Shown here piece after piece: positions 17,474-25,693 of a stretch of 64,000 nt of DNA. The notes beneath the pieces were generated by a model. It saw only the letters and a list, made by a program, of their open reading frames with translations. It was not told the DNA's origin and searched no databases. The DNA comes from Streptomyces durocortorensis (lineage in GTDB: Bacteria; Actinomycetota; Actinomycetes; Streptomycetales; Streptomycetaceae): assembly GCF_031760065.1 (NCBI RefSeq), contig NZ_CP134500.1, positions 4,836,001 through 4,900,000 on the forward strand. The letters run 5' to 3'. The position numbers and the translations under genes were made by a program. Within the stretch, counting starts at the first letter, position 1; each line of letters begins with the position of its first letter.

Positions 17474-17600
17474 TCAGACGGCCATGACCGCGTGGTCGTA
17501 CCGCGGGATCCACTTGTCCCGGGTGGCGATGGTCATTCCCTCGATCTGCGCCTGGGCGACCAGTATCCGGTCGAACGGGTTGCGGTTCAGAGAGGGCAGC
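17474..17600 (-). pseudogene. C-terminal remnant of a VapC-type PIN toxin
   Basis: About 41 codons read LPSLNRNPFDRILVAQAQ, then IEGMTIATRDKW, and end ...HAVMAV and a TGA stop. This is the C-terminal third of a VapC PIN domain, with the NPFDRxLVAQA helix and the TRD strand. Only about 60 bases separate the recognisable part from the divergent Nramp-like start at 17660, so the N-terminal two thirds, with the first catalytic acidic residues, and any antitoxin are gone. It is a gene relic rather than a functional toxin. Confidence 0.7.
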
Positions 17601-17659
17601 CGCCCCGCTTCCCGCACGCCCCCTTGTGCGGACCCGCCGATTGCGCTTCCTTGATCGGC

Positions 17660-18961
17660 ATGGCGGAGACAAGCGCAACCACAGAGACAGGGGAGCCGGC
17701 CTCCCACCCGCGTAAGTCCAGCTGGAAGTACATCGGCCCGGGGATCGTCGTCGCGGCGACCGGTGTCGGCGCCGGGGACCTGGTCGCGACGCTGATCGCC
17801 GGCAGTAAGTTCGGGTACACCCTGATGTGGGCGGCGGTCATCGGCTGTGTCGTCAAGATCTCGCTGGCCGAGGCGGCGGGCCGCTGGCATCTCGCGACCG
17901 GCCGCACGCTCTTCGACGGCTGGCGCAGCCTCGGCCCGTGGACCACGGTGTACTTCGCGGTCTACGTCGTCGTCTGGGGCTTCATCTACGGGGCGACGGC
18001 CATGTCCTCCAGCGCCCTGCCCATCGTGGCCCTGTTCCCGGACGGGCCGGGGCTGAAGTTCTGGGCGATCGTGACGGGCCTGATCGGGCTGACCTTCGTC
18101 TGGTTCAACCGGTACGCCGTCTTCGAGAAGGTCATGACGGTCCTGATCGGCATCATGTTCGTGGTGGTCGTCTATGTGGCCGCCCGTGTCGTGCCGGACG
18201 TCGGGGCCTCCTTCGCCGGGCTGGTGCCCGCCCTCCCCGACGGCTCGCTCCTCTACACCCTCGGGCTGATCGGCGGCGTCGGCGGCACGATCACGATGGC
18301 GGCGTACGGCTACTGGGTCAACGCCAAGGGATGGAGCGACTCCTCCTGGATGAAGGTGATGCGGCTCGACAACCGGGTCGCCTACATCACCACCGGCGTC
18401 TTCGTCGTCGCGATGCTCATCGTGGGCGCGGAGCTGCTGCACGCCTCGCAGATCGCGCTGACCTCGGGCGACCGGGGGCTGGTCGACCTGGGCAAGGTGC
18501 TGGAGGACCGGTTCGGCGCGGGCACCGCGAAGCTGTTCCTGATCGGCTTCCTCGCCACCTCGTTCTCCTCGCTGATCGGCGTCTGGCACGGAGTGAGCCT
18601 GATGTTCGCCGACTTCGTGGAGCGGTTCCGGGCCCCGGCGGCCCCGGCGGAGGAGGGCGCGGGGCCCGCCGTCGCCGACCGCCGCCAGCGGTCGCTGCCG
18701 TTCCGGGCGTACCTGCTCTGGCTGACCTTCCCGCCCATGGCGCTGCTCTGGCTGGACGAGCCGTTCGGCCTGGTCATCGCCTACGGGGTGCTCGGCGCGT
18801 TCTTCATGCCGTTCCTCGCCCTGACCCTTCTCTGGCTGCTCAACTCCTCCCGTACGCCGAGGGAATGGCGCAACGGATGGCTCAGTAACGGGATGCTCGC
18901 CCTGGCCGGGCTGCTGTTCGTCGTCCTGTGCGTCCAGCAGGTGCGCGACCTGCCCTGGTGA
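17660..18961 (+). CDS. Nramp-related membrane transporter lacking canonical metal-site motifs
   Basis: 433 residues, about 11 membrane segments. The frame is Nramp-like (KYIGPGIVVAATGVGAGDLVATLIAGSKFGYTLMWA), but the TM1 DPGN metal motif reads GAGD and the TM6 MPH motif reads MAA (GTITMAAYGYW). Those residues bind Mn/Fe in true Nramp proteins, so a different ion or substrate is likely. Nramp-related magnesium transporters also deviate here. ATG 17660 was chosen because it directly precedes the conserved start; an open frame extends upstream through the PIN relic. A strong hairpin follows. Confidence 0.8.
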   Translation: MAETSATTETGEPASHPRKSSWKYIGPGIVVAATGVGAGDLVATLIAGSKFGYTLMWAAVIGCVVKISLAEAAGRWHLATGRTLFDGWRSLGPWTTVYFAVYVVVWGFIYGATAMSSSALPIVALFPDGPGLKFWAIVTGLIGLTFVWFNRYAVFEKVMTVLIGIMFVVVVYVAARVVPDVGASFAGLVPALPDGSLLYTLGLIGGVGGTITMAAYGYWVNAKGWSDSSWMKVMRLDNRVAYITTGVFVVAMLIVGAELLHASQIALTSGDRGLVDLGKVLEDRFGAGTAKLFLIGFLATSFSSLIGVWHGVSLMFADFVERFRAPAAPAEEGAGPAVADRRQRSLPFRAYLLWLTFPPMALLWLDEPFGLVIAYGVLGAFFMPFLALTLLWLLNSSRTPREWRNGWLSNGMLALAGLLFVVLCVQQVRDLPW

Positions 18962-18978
18962 CGGACGGACGGTGAACG

Positions 18979-19012
18979 CCGCAGCGCCGCCGGGGGAGCG
19001 GCGGCGCTGCGG
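18979..19012. terminator. Hairpin between convergent transporter and chitinase genes
   Basis: A 14-base perfect stem (18979-18992 with 18999-19012) with a six-base loop and no clear T tract. It is placed to end both convergent transcripts. Confidence 0.65.
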
Positions 19013-19039
19013 GTTCGGGGACCGCTGTTCGACGCGAGG

Positions 19040-20773
19040 TTACGGCAGGCCGCGCACGTGCGGGCCGACCGCCTTCGACCAGGCGAACCCGGCCGTCGCG
19101 TCCCAGTTCGTCGACCAGGTCATCGCGCCGCGCAGCGACGGGTAGGTCCTGGACGGCTTGAAGGAACCGCAGTTGGTGCCCTTGGTCAGGCAGTCCAGCG
19201 CCGCGTTCACGACCGACGGGGCGACGTATCCGCTGCCCGCGCCCCGGGTGGAGGCGGGGACACCGATGCCGACCTGGGACGGGTCGAGGCCGCCCTCCAG
19301 CTGGATGCAGGCGAGCGCGGTGAGGAAGTCCACCGAGCCCTGGTGGTAGACCTTGCCGTCGCAGCCCAGCATCGAACCGCTGTTGTAGTACTGCATGTTG
19401 ACGACGGTCAGGATGTCCTTGATGTTCAGGGCCGTCTTGAAGTACTCACCCGACGTCGACTGCATGTCGAGCGTCTGCGGGGCCATCGTGATGACCAGTC
19501 CGCTGCCCGCCTTCGCCGACAGCTGGCGCAGCGCCTTCGTCATGTAGGTGGCGTTGAGGCCGTTCTCCAGGTCGATGTCGACCCCGTTGAAGCCGTAGTC
19601 CTGCATGAGCGCGTAGACGGAGTCGGCGAACGCGGTGGCGGAGGCGTCGTTCTCGACCCGGACCGTGCCCAGTTCGCCGCCGATCGAGATGATGACGTTC
19701 TTGCCCTGCGCCTGCTTGGTCTTGATGTCCGCCCGGAACTGGGCGTCGGTGTAGCCGTTCAGCCCGGCCGTGTCCAGGTTGAAGGTGACCGCGCCCGGCG
19801 TCGGCAGGGCGTCCGCGAAGGAGACCGCGATGATGTCGTAGTCGGCCGGGACGTCGGTGAGCTTCTGGACGGCGGCGCCGTTGTTGAAGTTCTGCCAGTA
19901 GCCGGTCACCGCGTGCTTGGGCACGGCGGGCCCGGGGCCGGGGCCCGTGCCCTCCTCGGCCGTACGGGCGCTGACGGCCGCGGACTTGGCCGACTCGCCG
20001 GCCGCGTTGGTGGCGCTCACCGAGAACTGGTACGCGGTGTCCGCGGACAGCCCCGTGACGGTCGCCGAGGTCCCGGTGGAGGTGGTGGCCTGCACACCGT
20101 CCCTGTACACCTTGTAGCCCGTGGCGCCGGGGGCCGCGTTCCAGGACAGGGCCACGGAGGACGTCGTGGTGGCGCCCGCCGTCAGGCCCGCGGGGGTGTC
20201 CGGGACGACCGGGGGCTCTTCGCCGCCGCCCCCGCCGTCAGGTCCCGTCACCTCGAAGTCGTCGACGAAGTAGGCGTCCTGCCCGTACCAGCCGTGGGTG
20301 TAAACGGTCACCGAGGTGGTGTCGGCGCCGGTCGTGAAACTGGTGGACAGCTTGGTCCAGCTGGTGGAGCCCGGGGTCCACGTGGAGACGTCCGTCGTGC
20401 CGGTGCCGCTCACGCCGAGGTAGGCGTAGCTGCCCTGGACCCAGGAGCCCAGCGCGTACGTGGAGTTGGGCTGCACCGCCACGGTCTGCGTGCACTTGGC
20501 GTTGTCCTGGCCGGCCGGGGTGGCCTTCAGCGCGGACGTGCCGCTGCGTACGGGGGAGGAGACGACGGTGCCGCTGCCACCCGTACAGGTCCAGTTGGTG
20601 AGCCCCGACTCGAAGCCCGGGTTCTTGGCGTTGTTGACGTCGGCGGCCTGTGCGGTGCTGACGAGTCCGGTGACGGTCAGGGCTCCGGCCGCGATGAGGG
20701 CCATGGTGCCGCTGAGGACCGGGCGGGAGTGACGCCTTCTGCTTCTGCGTCTGCTGCCTGCGGAGCGTTCCAC
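19040..20773 (-). CDS. Secreted GH18 chitinase with CBM and fibronectin type III domains
   Basis: 577 residues from GTG 20773 (GGAGG upstream). The longer ATG frame from 20851 would begin only 3 bases from the dre element, leaving no room for a leader. The signal peptide is long and Arg-rich (about residues 1-45, ending VSTAQA). Then come a beta-sandwich carbohydrate-binding module (about 46-180), an FnIII domain (about 192-275; GLTAGATTTSSVALSWNAAP) and the GH18 barrel (about 290-577). The catalytic motif reads GFNGVDIDLENG with the essential Glu. It endo- or exo-hydrolyses chitin outside the cell. The dre site implies DasR control by amino-sugar phosphates. Confidence 0.95.
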   Translation of the reverse strand: MERSAGSRRRSRRRHSRPVLSGTMALIAAGALTVTGLVSTAQAADVNNAKNPGFESGLTNWTCTGGSGTVVSSPVRSGTSALKATPAGQDNAKCTQTVAVQPNSTYALGSWVQGSYAYLGVSGTGTTDVSTWTPGSTSWTKLSTSFTTGADTTSVTVYTHGWYGQDAYFVDDFEVTGPDGGGGGEEPPVVPDTPAGLTAGATTTSSVALSWNAAPGATGYKVYRDGVQATTSTGTSATVTGLSADTAYQFSVSATNAAGESAKSAAVSARTAEEGTGPGPGPAVPKHAVTGYWQNFNNGAAVQKLTDVPADYDIIAVSFADALPTPGAVTFNLDTAGLNGYTDAQFRADIKTKQAQGKNVIISIGGELGTVRVENDASATAFADSVYALMQDYGFNGVDIDLENGLNATYMTKALRQLSAKAGSGLVITMAPQTLDMQSTSGEYFKTALNIKDILTVVNMQYYNSGSMLGCDGKVYHQGSVDFLTALACIQLEGGLDPSQVGIGVPASTRGAGSGYVAPSVVNAALDCLTKGTNCGSFKPSRTYPSLRGAMTWSTNWDATAGFAWSKAVGPHVRGLP

Positions 20774-20853
20774 TGGTGCCTCCGGGTGGGGGAGTTGGGG
20801 ATGTGCGGCGGCCGGGGATGACGGCTGGGGTGTGGCCATCGCTTGGCGCATAA

Positions 20854-20885
20854 GCTGGTCCAGACCAATCGAGTTGTCAAGACCT
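20854..20885. promoter_or_regulatory. DasR-responsive element (dre) and chitinase-type direct repeat
   Basis: GCTGGTCCAGACCAAT at 20854-20869 matches the DasR dre consensus, ACTGGTCTAGACCACT as I recall it, at nearly all core positions. A weaker second half-copy, TTGTCAAGACCT, lies at 20874-20885; paired 12-base direct repeats of this type are known from Streptomyces chitinase promoters. In the gene's sense TTGACA lies next to the repeat as a possible -35 element. Confidence 0.8.
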
Positions 20886-21227
20886 CTGGCGGCGTCCGGG
20901 CGCTACACGGTCCGCCGCGGTGGGCCCGGGGCGGGGCCCCGGTGGTGCCCGCGGCGGGCCCGGGGTGGACTCCGCGACGGACTCCGCGACGGGCTTCGGG
21001 CAGGGCTTCTTTGCCCGGAGGTGACTCGGAGGCTTCTCGGCAGGTGCGACTTTCCCCCCGCACGGGTGATCTTGCGAAGGCCTTCGGACGGTGACGGAAA
21101 CGGCAACCGCGAAAGCCCCTCAGCGCCCCTGGGCGCCCTCGATTCACGACTGACGTGCGCGAATGAATACGTGATCGAATTCCGGACACGCGCTTTGGTA
21201 ACGCTCCGCAAGGTCGGGAGAGTTGAG

Positions 21228-21241
21228 TGAAATCGATTTCA
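21228..21241. promoter_or_regulatory. Perfect 14-base palindrome upstream of the Tad cluster
   Basis: TGAAATCGATTTCA is a perfect dyad in an AT-rich stretch about 175 bases before the first gene of the pilus region. The binding protein is unknown. Confidence 0.5.
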
Positions 21242-21412
21242 TCCTGTTTAGCACCCGAGCCCCGTACGAACAGTGTTCGCATGATGACGCACTGGTCTCC
21301 GATAACTGTTCTCTGCCTGGTGAGACGTGGCTAAAGTGCTGGTGCAGGAGCACGAGCAGGAGCGATTGCGGCCGACGTCCCGACGTCGGCCGGAGCCGAA
21401 ACGGGGAAGAGC

Positions 21413-22297
21413 GTGCCGACCGCAATAGCAGTGACGAGTGCCGATCAGGTGCTGCCGCCCACCGATCAGCAGACACCGACCGCGGCGCTGCTCCAGGCCC
21501 CCGAAGCCCAGGCCCTGGAGCTGGCGATCGGCGACATGCACCTGTTGCTCGAACAGCACGGGTATGTGATCGCCGTCTACTCCTCGGGTATCCGCCCCGA
21601 GCATGAGCGGCGCCTGCACTCCATCCGCTCGGTCCTGGAGAGCGACCGGATCGCCCTCGTCAAGGTGGACCTCCCGCCCCTCGGCGTCGCCGTACTGGTG
21701 CGCCAGCTCCGGCAGTTGTCCATCTGCGACTTCAGCCCCGGAGTGGTCGCCTCCGCGGCCCGGCTGCTCTCGCACTACATCTACGCGGGCGCCCTTCTCA
21801 ACTCGGTCGCCCGGCTCGACCGGGTCCCGGTCAGCCTCAAGAGTCACGCCAAGTCCTGGGTTCCCGGCTCCCAGTTCGCCGTGCTCGCCGGTCCCGAACC
21901 GCAGCTCGTGAAAGTCGGCCCGGCCGCAGAACCGCTGGCCGGACCGGAATTCGGCACACATCTTCTGCTGGCCAAAGGGAACTTGCAGTCGGACTGGGTG
22001 CAGGAGACCCTCGCGCCCGCCTGGAAGGTCCAGGCCCTGCACGACACGGCGGTTCCCGCCGACTCGCCGCGCTGGTGGGGCACCGGAAAACTGGTGGAGT
22101 TCACCGCCTACCTCCCGGACCTCTCCGTGCTCTACCAGCTGGTCTCCTCCGTACGCCGGGAGAAGTGCCACTGGTGCGCCATGGAACTCATCGGCGACCG
22201 CTGCGCATTCTGCTCCGCACCGCTCGCGCTCCCGGAGAACCGGACGGCCTTTGGCGGTGTCCTCCACCATGGGGCCGACGCGTCGGCGGGCCCCTAG
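21413..22297 (+). CDS. Conserved hypothetical protein with a C-terminal zinc ribbon, leading the Tad cluster
   Basis: 294 residues from GTG 21413 (GGGGAAGAG upstream). No membrane segment is evident. The body is mixed alpha/beta, with segments such as AIGDMHLLLEQHGYVIAVYSSG and VKVDLPPLGVAVLVRQLRQL. Near the end four cysteines, CHWC and, about ten residues later, CAFC, form a likely zinc ribbon. Position ahead of cpaB and the shared strand suggest a streptomycete-specific pilus or regulatory role, but a 315-base gap separates them. I do not recognise the family. Confidence 0.7.
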   Translation: MPTAIAVTSADQVLPPTDQQTPTAALLQAPEAQALELAIGDMHLLLEQHGYVIAVYSSGIRPEHERRLHSIRSVLESDRIALVKVDLPPLGVAVLVRQLRQLSICDFSPGVVASAARLLSHYIYAGALLNSVARLDRVPVSLKSHAKSWVPGSQFAVLAGPEPQLVKVGPAAEPLAGPEFGTHLLLAKGNLQSDWVQETLAPAWKVQALHDTAVPADSPRWWGTGKLVEFTAYLPDLSVLYQLVSSVRREKCHWCAMELIGDRCAFCSAPLALPENRTAFGGVLHHGADASAGP

Positions 22298-22612
22298 CTC
22301 CACCGCTCAGGCCCTGGGCCACCCGGCCCCGGGCTTCCCGCCTGGCCCCCCCCGCTCAGCTCCCCGCCCCCTTCCCGCTCCTGCCGTCCCCGGGTGCACC
22401 GCTCCCGTCGTCCCTTCGCCGCCGACGGCCACCCGCGTACCGCCCAGCGCCACCGACTCCCACCCGTGCCGCCGCTGCACCGCCCGCGAACCCCAAGGCT
22501 TCCGTCCGTCCACTGCCTGCCCGTCCGCCGCCGCCCCTCTGTCCCGTGCCCCGTGTCCCGCTTTCTCTGTCCGCTGCCCCACGCACCCGATTCGAACGAG
22601 GTTGTCCGGACC
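22298..22612 (+). other. C-rich, strand-asymmetric spacer before cpaB
   Basis: The plus strand is strongly C-biased, including an eight-C run near 22346. Open frames across it encode only low-complexity Pro/Arg/Ala peptides. No promoter, terminator or gene is convincing. It is probably the untranslated leader of cpaB or a decayed coding stretch. Confidence 0.5.
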
Positions 22613-23320
22613 ATGAACTCCCGCCAGCGCCGCGGCGTGATACTCCTGCTCCTGTCGGTCCTGTGCGCCTTCGCGGCCTTCGCCGGCGTGCTCTCGGTGA
22701 TCAGCGACGTCAACTCGAAGGTCGGCCCCGAGGTGACCGCGTACCAGCTGAAAACCAGCGTGGCTCCGTACACGGCCCTGAACAGCGGCCAGTTCGAGAA
22801 GATCAAGATGCCCAAGCGCTGGCTCTCGGAGAACGCCGTGACCGATCTGCGGGAGGTCGAGTCGAAGATCGCGGTCACCGAGCTCCGCGAAGGCTCCCTC
22901 CTCCAGTCGGACATGATGGTGCGCAAGCCCGAACTGAGGGCCGGTGAACAGGAGATCGCCATCATGATCGACGCCTCCACCGGCGTCGCGGGCAAGATCA
23001 CTCCGGGCGCCACGGTCAACGTCTACGCCACGTTCGCTGGTGAACAGCAGGGCGACCCCGCCCAGTCCAAGGTCATCGTGGCCAACGCCAAGGTGCTGGA
23101 CGTCGGCAAGCTCACCGCTCTGGAGCCGGGCGCGGACGACCGGCGGACGCGGGCCACCGAGGCCGTGCCGATCACCTTCGCCCTGAACACCCTGGACACC
23201 CAGCGCATCGCCTACGCCGAGTCCTTCGCGGAGCACGTGCGCCTCGCGCTCGTCGCCCCCGGTAGCGACGGCACCATCCGTCCCGGCGACCGCACCTACA
23301 CGCTCGACAAGGACAAGTGA
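22613..23320 (+). CDS. cpaB: Tad pilus assembly protein CpaB/RcpC-like
   Basis: 235 residues. A single N-terminal membrane helix (about 8-30, VILLLLSVLCAFAAFAGVL) precedes an SAF-like domain (VTAYQLKTSVAPYTALNSGQFEKIKMPKRWL, then GSLLQSDMM) and the RcpC/CpaB domain (EIAIMIDASTGVAGKITPGATVNVYATF). In diderms CpaB helps the outer-membrane secretin; this monoderm has no secretin in the cluster, so here it may act at the cell wall. The frame is open upstream, but ATG 22613 matches the family start. cpaE begins 8 bases later. Confidence 0.87.
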   Translation: MNSRQRRGVILLLLSVLCAFAAFAGVLSVISDVNSKVGPEVTAYQLKTSVAPYTALNSGQFEKIKMPKRWLSENAVTDLREVESKIAVTELREGSLLQSDMMVRKPELRAGEQEIAIMIDASTGVAGKITPGATVNVYATFAGEQQGDPAQSKVIVANAKVLDVGKLTALEPGADDRRTRATEAVPITFALNTLDTQRIAYAESFAEHVRLALVAPGSDGTIRPGDRTYTLDKDK

Positions 23321-23327
23321 GGTCCGG

Positions 23328-24629
23328 ATGACCACCAGGATCCTCCCCGCCGTAGGTGACCTCGACGCGGCCCGTTCCGTCACCACGCTGCTCAGCCAGC
23401 TGCCCGACGCCGAACCGGCCACCCCCGTCGGCGACTCCACCCAGCTGATCGACACCCTGGCCCGCCTCGCGGGCGAGGCGCTCGACGAGCTGCCCGAGGT
23501 GGTGCTCGTCCACGAGCGGATCGGCCCGGTCCCGGCCCTGGAGCTGATCCGGGAGGTGTCCCTGCGGTTCCCCTCCGTCGGCGTCGTCATGATCACGGCC
23601 GACGCGAGCCCCGGCCTCTTCGCCGCCGCGATGGACTCCGGTGCGCGCGGCCTGGTCACCCTGCCGCTGAGCTACGAGGAGCTGGCCAACCGGGTGCAGG
23701 CGGCCGCCCAGTGGTCGACCGGGGTCCGCCGCCACCTCTCCTCCGGCAACGACGTCTTCACCGGCCCCGGCGGCACGGTGGTCACGGTCACCGGTGCCAA
23801 GGGCGGCGTCGGCACGACCGTCACGGCCATCCAACTCGCCCTGGCCGCCCAGGCGTCCGGCAACTCGGTGGCTCTTGTCGACATGGACCTCCAGACCGGG
23901 GACATCGCCTCGTTCCTCGACGTCCAGTTCCGGCGCTCCCTGGTCGACCTCGCCCTGATCACCGACATCTCGCCCCGGGTGCTGTCCGACGCCGTGTTCT
24001 CCCACTCCACCGGACTCGCCCTGCTGCTCGCCCCCGGCGAGGGCGAACGAGGCGAGGAGGTCACCGACCGCTCGGCCCGCCAGATCGTCAGCGCGCTCCG
24101 CTCCCGCTACGAGATCGTCGTCATCGACTGCGGCGGCCAGATGAACGGGGCCAACGCGGCGGCCATCGAGATGGCGGACGTGGCCCTGCTGGTCACGACC
24201 CCCGACGTGGTCGCGGTGCGCGGCGCGAAACGCATCGTACGGATGTGGGAACGGCTCCAGATCCGCAAGGCGGAGGAGACCGTCACCCTCGTCAACCGCT
24301 TCACCCGCAACACCGAGATCCAGCCGCCCCTGATCCAGAAGATCACCGGCACCCGGGTCGCCTCGGCGGCGGTCCCCGCCAACTTCAAGGAGCTCCAGGC
24401 CTGCGTCGACGCCGGACGCCTGCACGAACTGGACGCCAAGAGCACCGTGAAGCAGGCACTCTGGGGGCTGGCCGGGGAATTGGGCATCGTCAAGGAGAAC
24501 GCGACGACGAAGAAGGCCGGCAGCGCCCTGGCCAAGAGGAACAGCGGCACCTTCAAGAACGACCGCGGCTCGATCGGACGCCCGCTCCGGCGCTGGGGCG
24601 GGCCCGCAGACTCCGAGGGGACACGTTGA
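23328..24629 (+). CDS. cpaE: CpaE/TadZ-type MinD-like ATPase
   Basis: 433 residues. An N-terminal receiver-like domain (about 1-130, VVLVHERIGPVPALELIREVS, VVMITADASPG) precedes a MinD/ParA ATPase with deviant Walker A VTGAKGGVGTTVTA and DMDLQTGDIASFLD, then VVIDCGGQMNGAN. The tail from about 390 is basic and Lys/Arg-rich. TadZ proteins localise the pilus machine at a pole or envelope site. GAGGTCCGG precedes the ATG. It is the second gene of the tight cpaB-cpaE-tadE-tadE block. Confidence 0.92.
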   Translation: MTTRILPAVGDLDAARSVTTLLSQLPDAEPATPVGDSTQLIDTLARLAGEALDELPEVVLVHERIGPVPALELIREVSLRFPSVGVVMITADASPGLFAAAMDSGARGLVTLPLSYEELANRVQAAAQWSTGVRRHLSSGNDVFTGPGGTVVTVTGAKGGVGTTVTAIQLALAAQASGNSVALVDMDLQTGDIASFLDVQFRRSLVDLALITDISPRVLSDAVFSHSTGLALLLAPGEGERGEEVTDRSARQIVSALRSRYEIVVIDCGGQMNGANAAAIEMADVALLVTTPDVVAVRGAKRIVRMWERLQIRKAEETVTLVNRFTRNTEIQPPLIQKITGTRVASAAVPANFKELQACVDAGRLHELDAKSTVKQALWGLAGELGIVKENATTKKAGSALAKRNSGTFKNDRGSIGRPLRRWGGPADSEGTR

Positions 24630-24632
24630 GCG

Positions 24633-25073
24633 ATGACCACCACCACGACGACAGTGGACGCGGACAGCGGCATACGAGGGAGCCGGGGGCGGCGGGGGAC
24701 CTGGGCGGCCCGGTGGGATGACCGGGGGCAGACCGCCGTCGAGTTCCTGGGCATGACCCCCTTCATCATCCTGATCATGCTCGTGCTCTGGGAGTGCGCC
24801 CTGATCGGCTACACGTTCAGCCTCGCGGGCAACGCGGCGGACGTGGGCGCGCGCAAGGGGAGCGGTGCCGAGTTCGCGCAGGGGGCCGCCTGCGATGCGG
24901 GCGCGAGGGAGGACCTGCCCGACGCCTGGTCGAGCACGGTCGAGGTGACATGCGGCCCGAACGGCGACCTGTACGAGGCGAAGGTGCGGCTGAAGGTGCC
25001 GGTGCTGGTGCCCGGCCTGTTCGATCTCGACACCCACATCACCGGCGAGGCCGGATCGGCGAGGGAGAACTGA
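24633..25073 (+). CDS. tadE: TadE-family minor pseudopilin
   Basis: 146 residues, four bases after cpaE. A basic leader ends in DDRG and is followed by QTAVEF, a class III prepilin site (G, then Glu at +5), then one hydrophobic helix (LGMTPFIILIMLVLWECALIGYTF). The extracellular remainder is small with one Cys pair. It is presumably cut by the A24 peptidase at 44559 and joins the Tad pilus. Confidence 0.87.
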   Translation: MTTTTTTVDADSGIRGSRGRRGTWAARWDDRGQTAVEFLGMTPFIILIMLVLWECALIGYTFSLAGNAADVGARKGSGAEFAQGAACDAGAREDLPDAWSSTVEVTCGPNGDLYEAKVRLKVPVLVPGLFDLDTHITGEAGSAREN

Positions 25074-25076
25074 GCG

Positions 25077-25622
25077 ATGACGACGACCATCCCGGACGGC
25101 ACCGACGCCCGTGCTCTTCGCCACCCCACCGTCCCTCGCGCGCGTCGCCACCCCACTGACGCCCGAGCTCTTCGCACTCGCACCGGCCCCCGAGCTCTTC
25201 GCGCTCCCACCGGCTCCCGCGCTCTTCGCACTCCCACCGGCCCCCGCTCCCTGCGCACCCGTACGAAAGCCGGACGCCGGGACCGCGGCCAGGTGGCCAT
25301 GGAGTACCTGGGCTTCCTCCCGCTGCTCCTCCTCGTCGCCCTGCTCGCCATCCAGCTCGGCCTGGCCGCGTACGCCGCCAACCAGGCGGGCACGGCGGCC
25401 CGCGCCGGAGCCCGTACGGCGGCCAGCTACGACGCCTACGGCACCGGGGAGGCCGCGGCCCGCAACGCGGTCAGCGACTGGGTGCGGAAGGGCGACGGCT
25501 TCCGCTACAGCGAGGGCGGCGGCAGCGACGTGACCGCGACGGTCAGCATCCGCATCCCCTCCATCGTCCCGGGGCTGGACGACTGGCGGGCGGAGCGCAG
25601 CTCGACGATGCCCCGCGAGTAG
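25077..25622 (+). CDS. tadE: Second TadE-family pseudopilin with an N-terminal 9-residue repeat leader
   Basis: 181 residues. Residues 11-64 are six tandem 9-residue repeats of the form (A/P/S)RALRTPTG, very basic. DRG at about 69-71 then leads into QVAMEYLG, an exact G|xxxxEY prepilin site, and a single membrane helix (LLLLVALLAIQLGLAAYA). The C-terminal part is extracytoplasmic. A 70-residue prepilin leader is far longer than usual and would remain cytoplasmic until cleavage. Start at 25077 is 3 bases after the previous stop; a later start near the end of the repeats is possible but has no good ribosome-binding site. Confidence 0.85.
   Translation: MTTTIPDGTDARALRHPTVPRARRHPTDARALRTRTGPRALRAPTGSRALRTPTGPRSLRTRTKAGRRDRGQVAMEYLGFLPLLLLVALLAIQLGLAAYAANQAGTAARAGARTAASYDAYGTGEAAARNAVSDWVRKGDGFRYSEGGGSDVTATVSIRIPSIVPGLDDWRAERSSTMPRE
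25107..25268 (+). repeat. Six 27-base tandem repeats inside the second tadE
   Basis: Six in-frame 27-base units encode the 9-residue repeats at the N-terminus of the TadE protein. Units three to five are the best preserved and share CTCTTCGC and CACCG blocks. Confidence 0.8.
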
Positions 25623-25693
25623 CACCGGCGGGCCGGAGGCCGCACGTACCGACCGGACCAGCACCATCCGCGACACCGAGGAGAGTTACGCAG

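Larger units (their letters stand above)
20774..21412. promoter_or_regulatory. 639-base divergent control region between chitinase and Tad cluster
   Basis: No gene is supported here. The left end holds the chitinase leader and dre site. The middle (about 20900-21160) is GC-rich without a feature I recognise. The right half is notably AT-richer and holds the palindrome at 21228-21241, an inverted repeat CGAAC-AGT-GTTCG at 21267-21279, and a leader hairpin at 21370-21391 (ten-base arms) just before the next gene's ribosome-binding site. Confidence 0.6.

Noticed and set aside
21267..21279. CGAAC-AGT-GTTCG looked like a LexA (SOS) box.
   Set aside because: The half-site spacing is three bases; the actinobacterial box needs four (GAAC-N4-GTTC), and the neighbouring gene is not a repair gene.
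22307..25676. Long minus-strand open frames opposite the cpaB-cpaE-tadE genes.
   Set aside because: Low-complexity Gly/Asp/Arg/Val translation with no family resemblance, while the other strand encodes clear Tad proteins.
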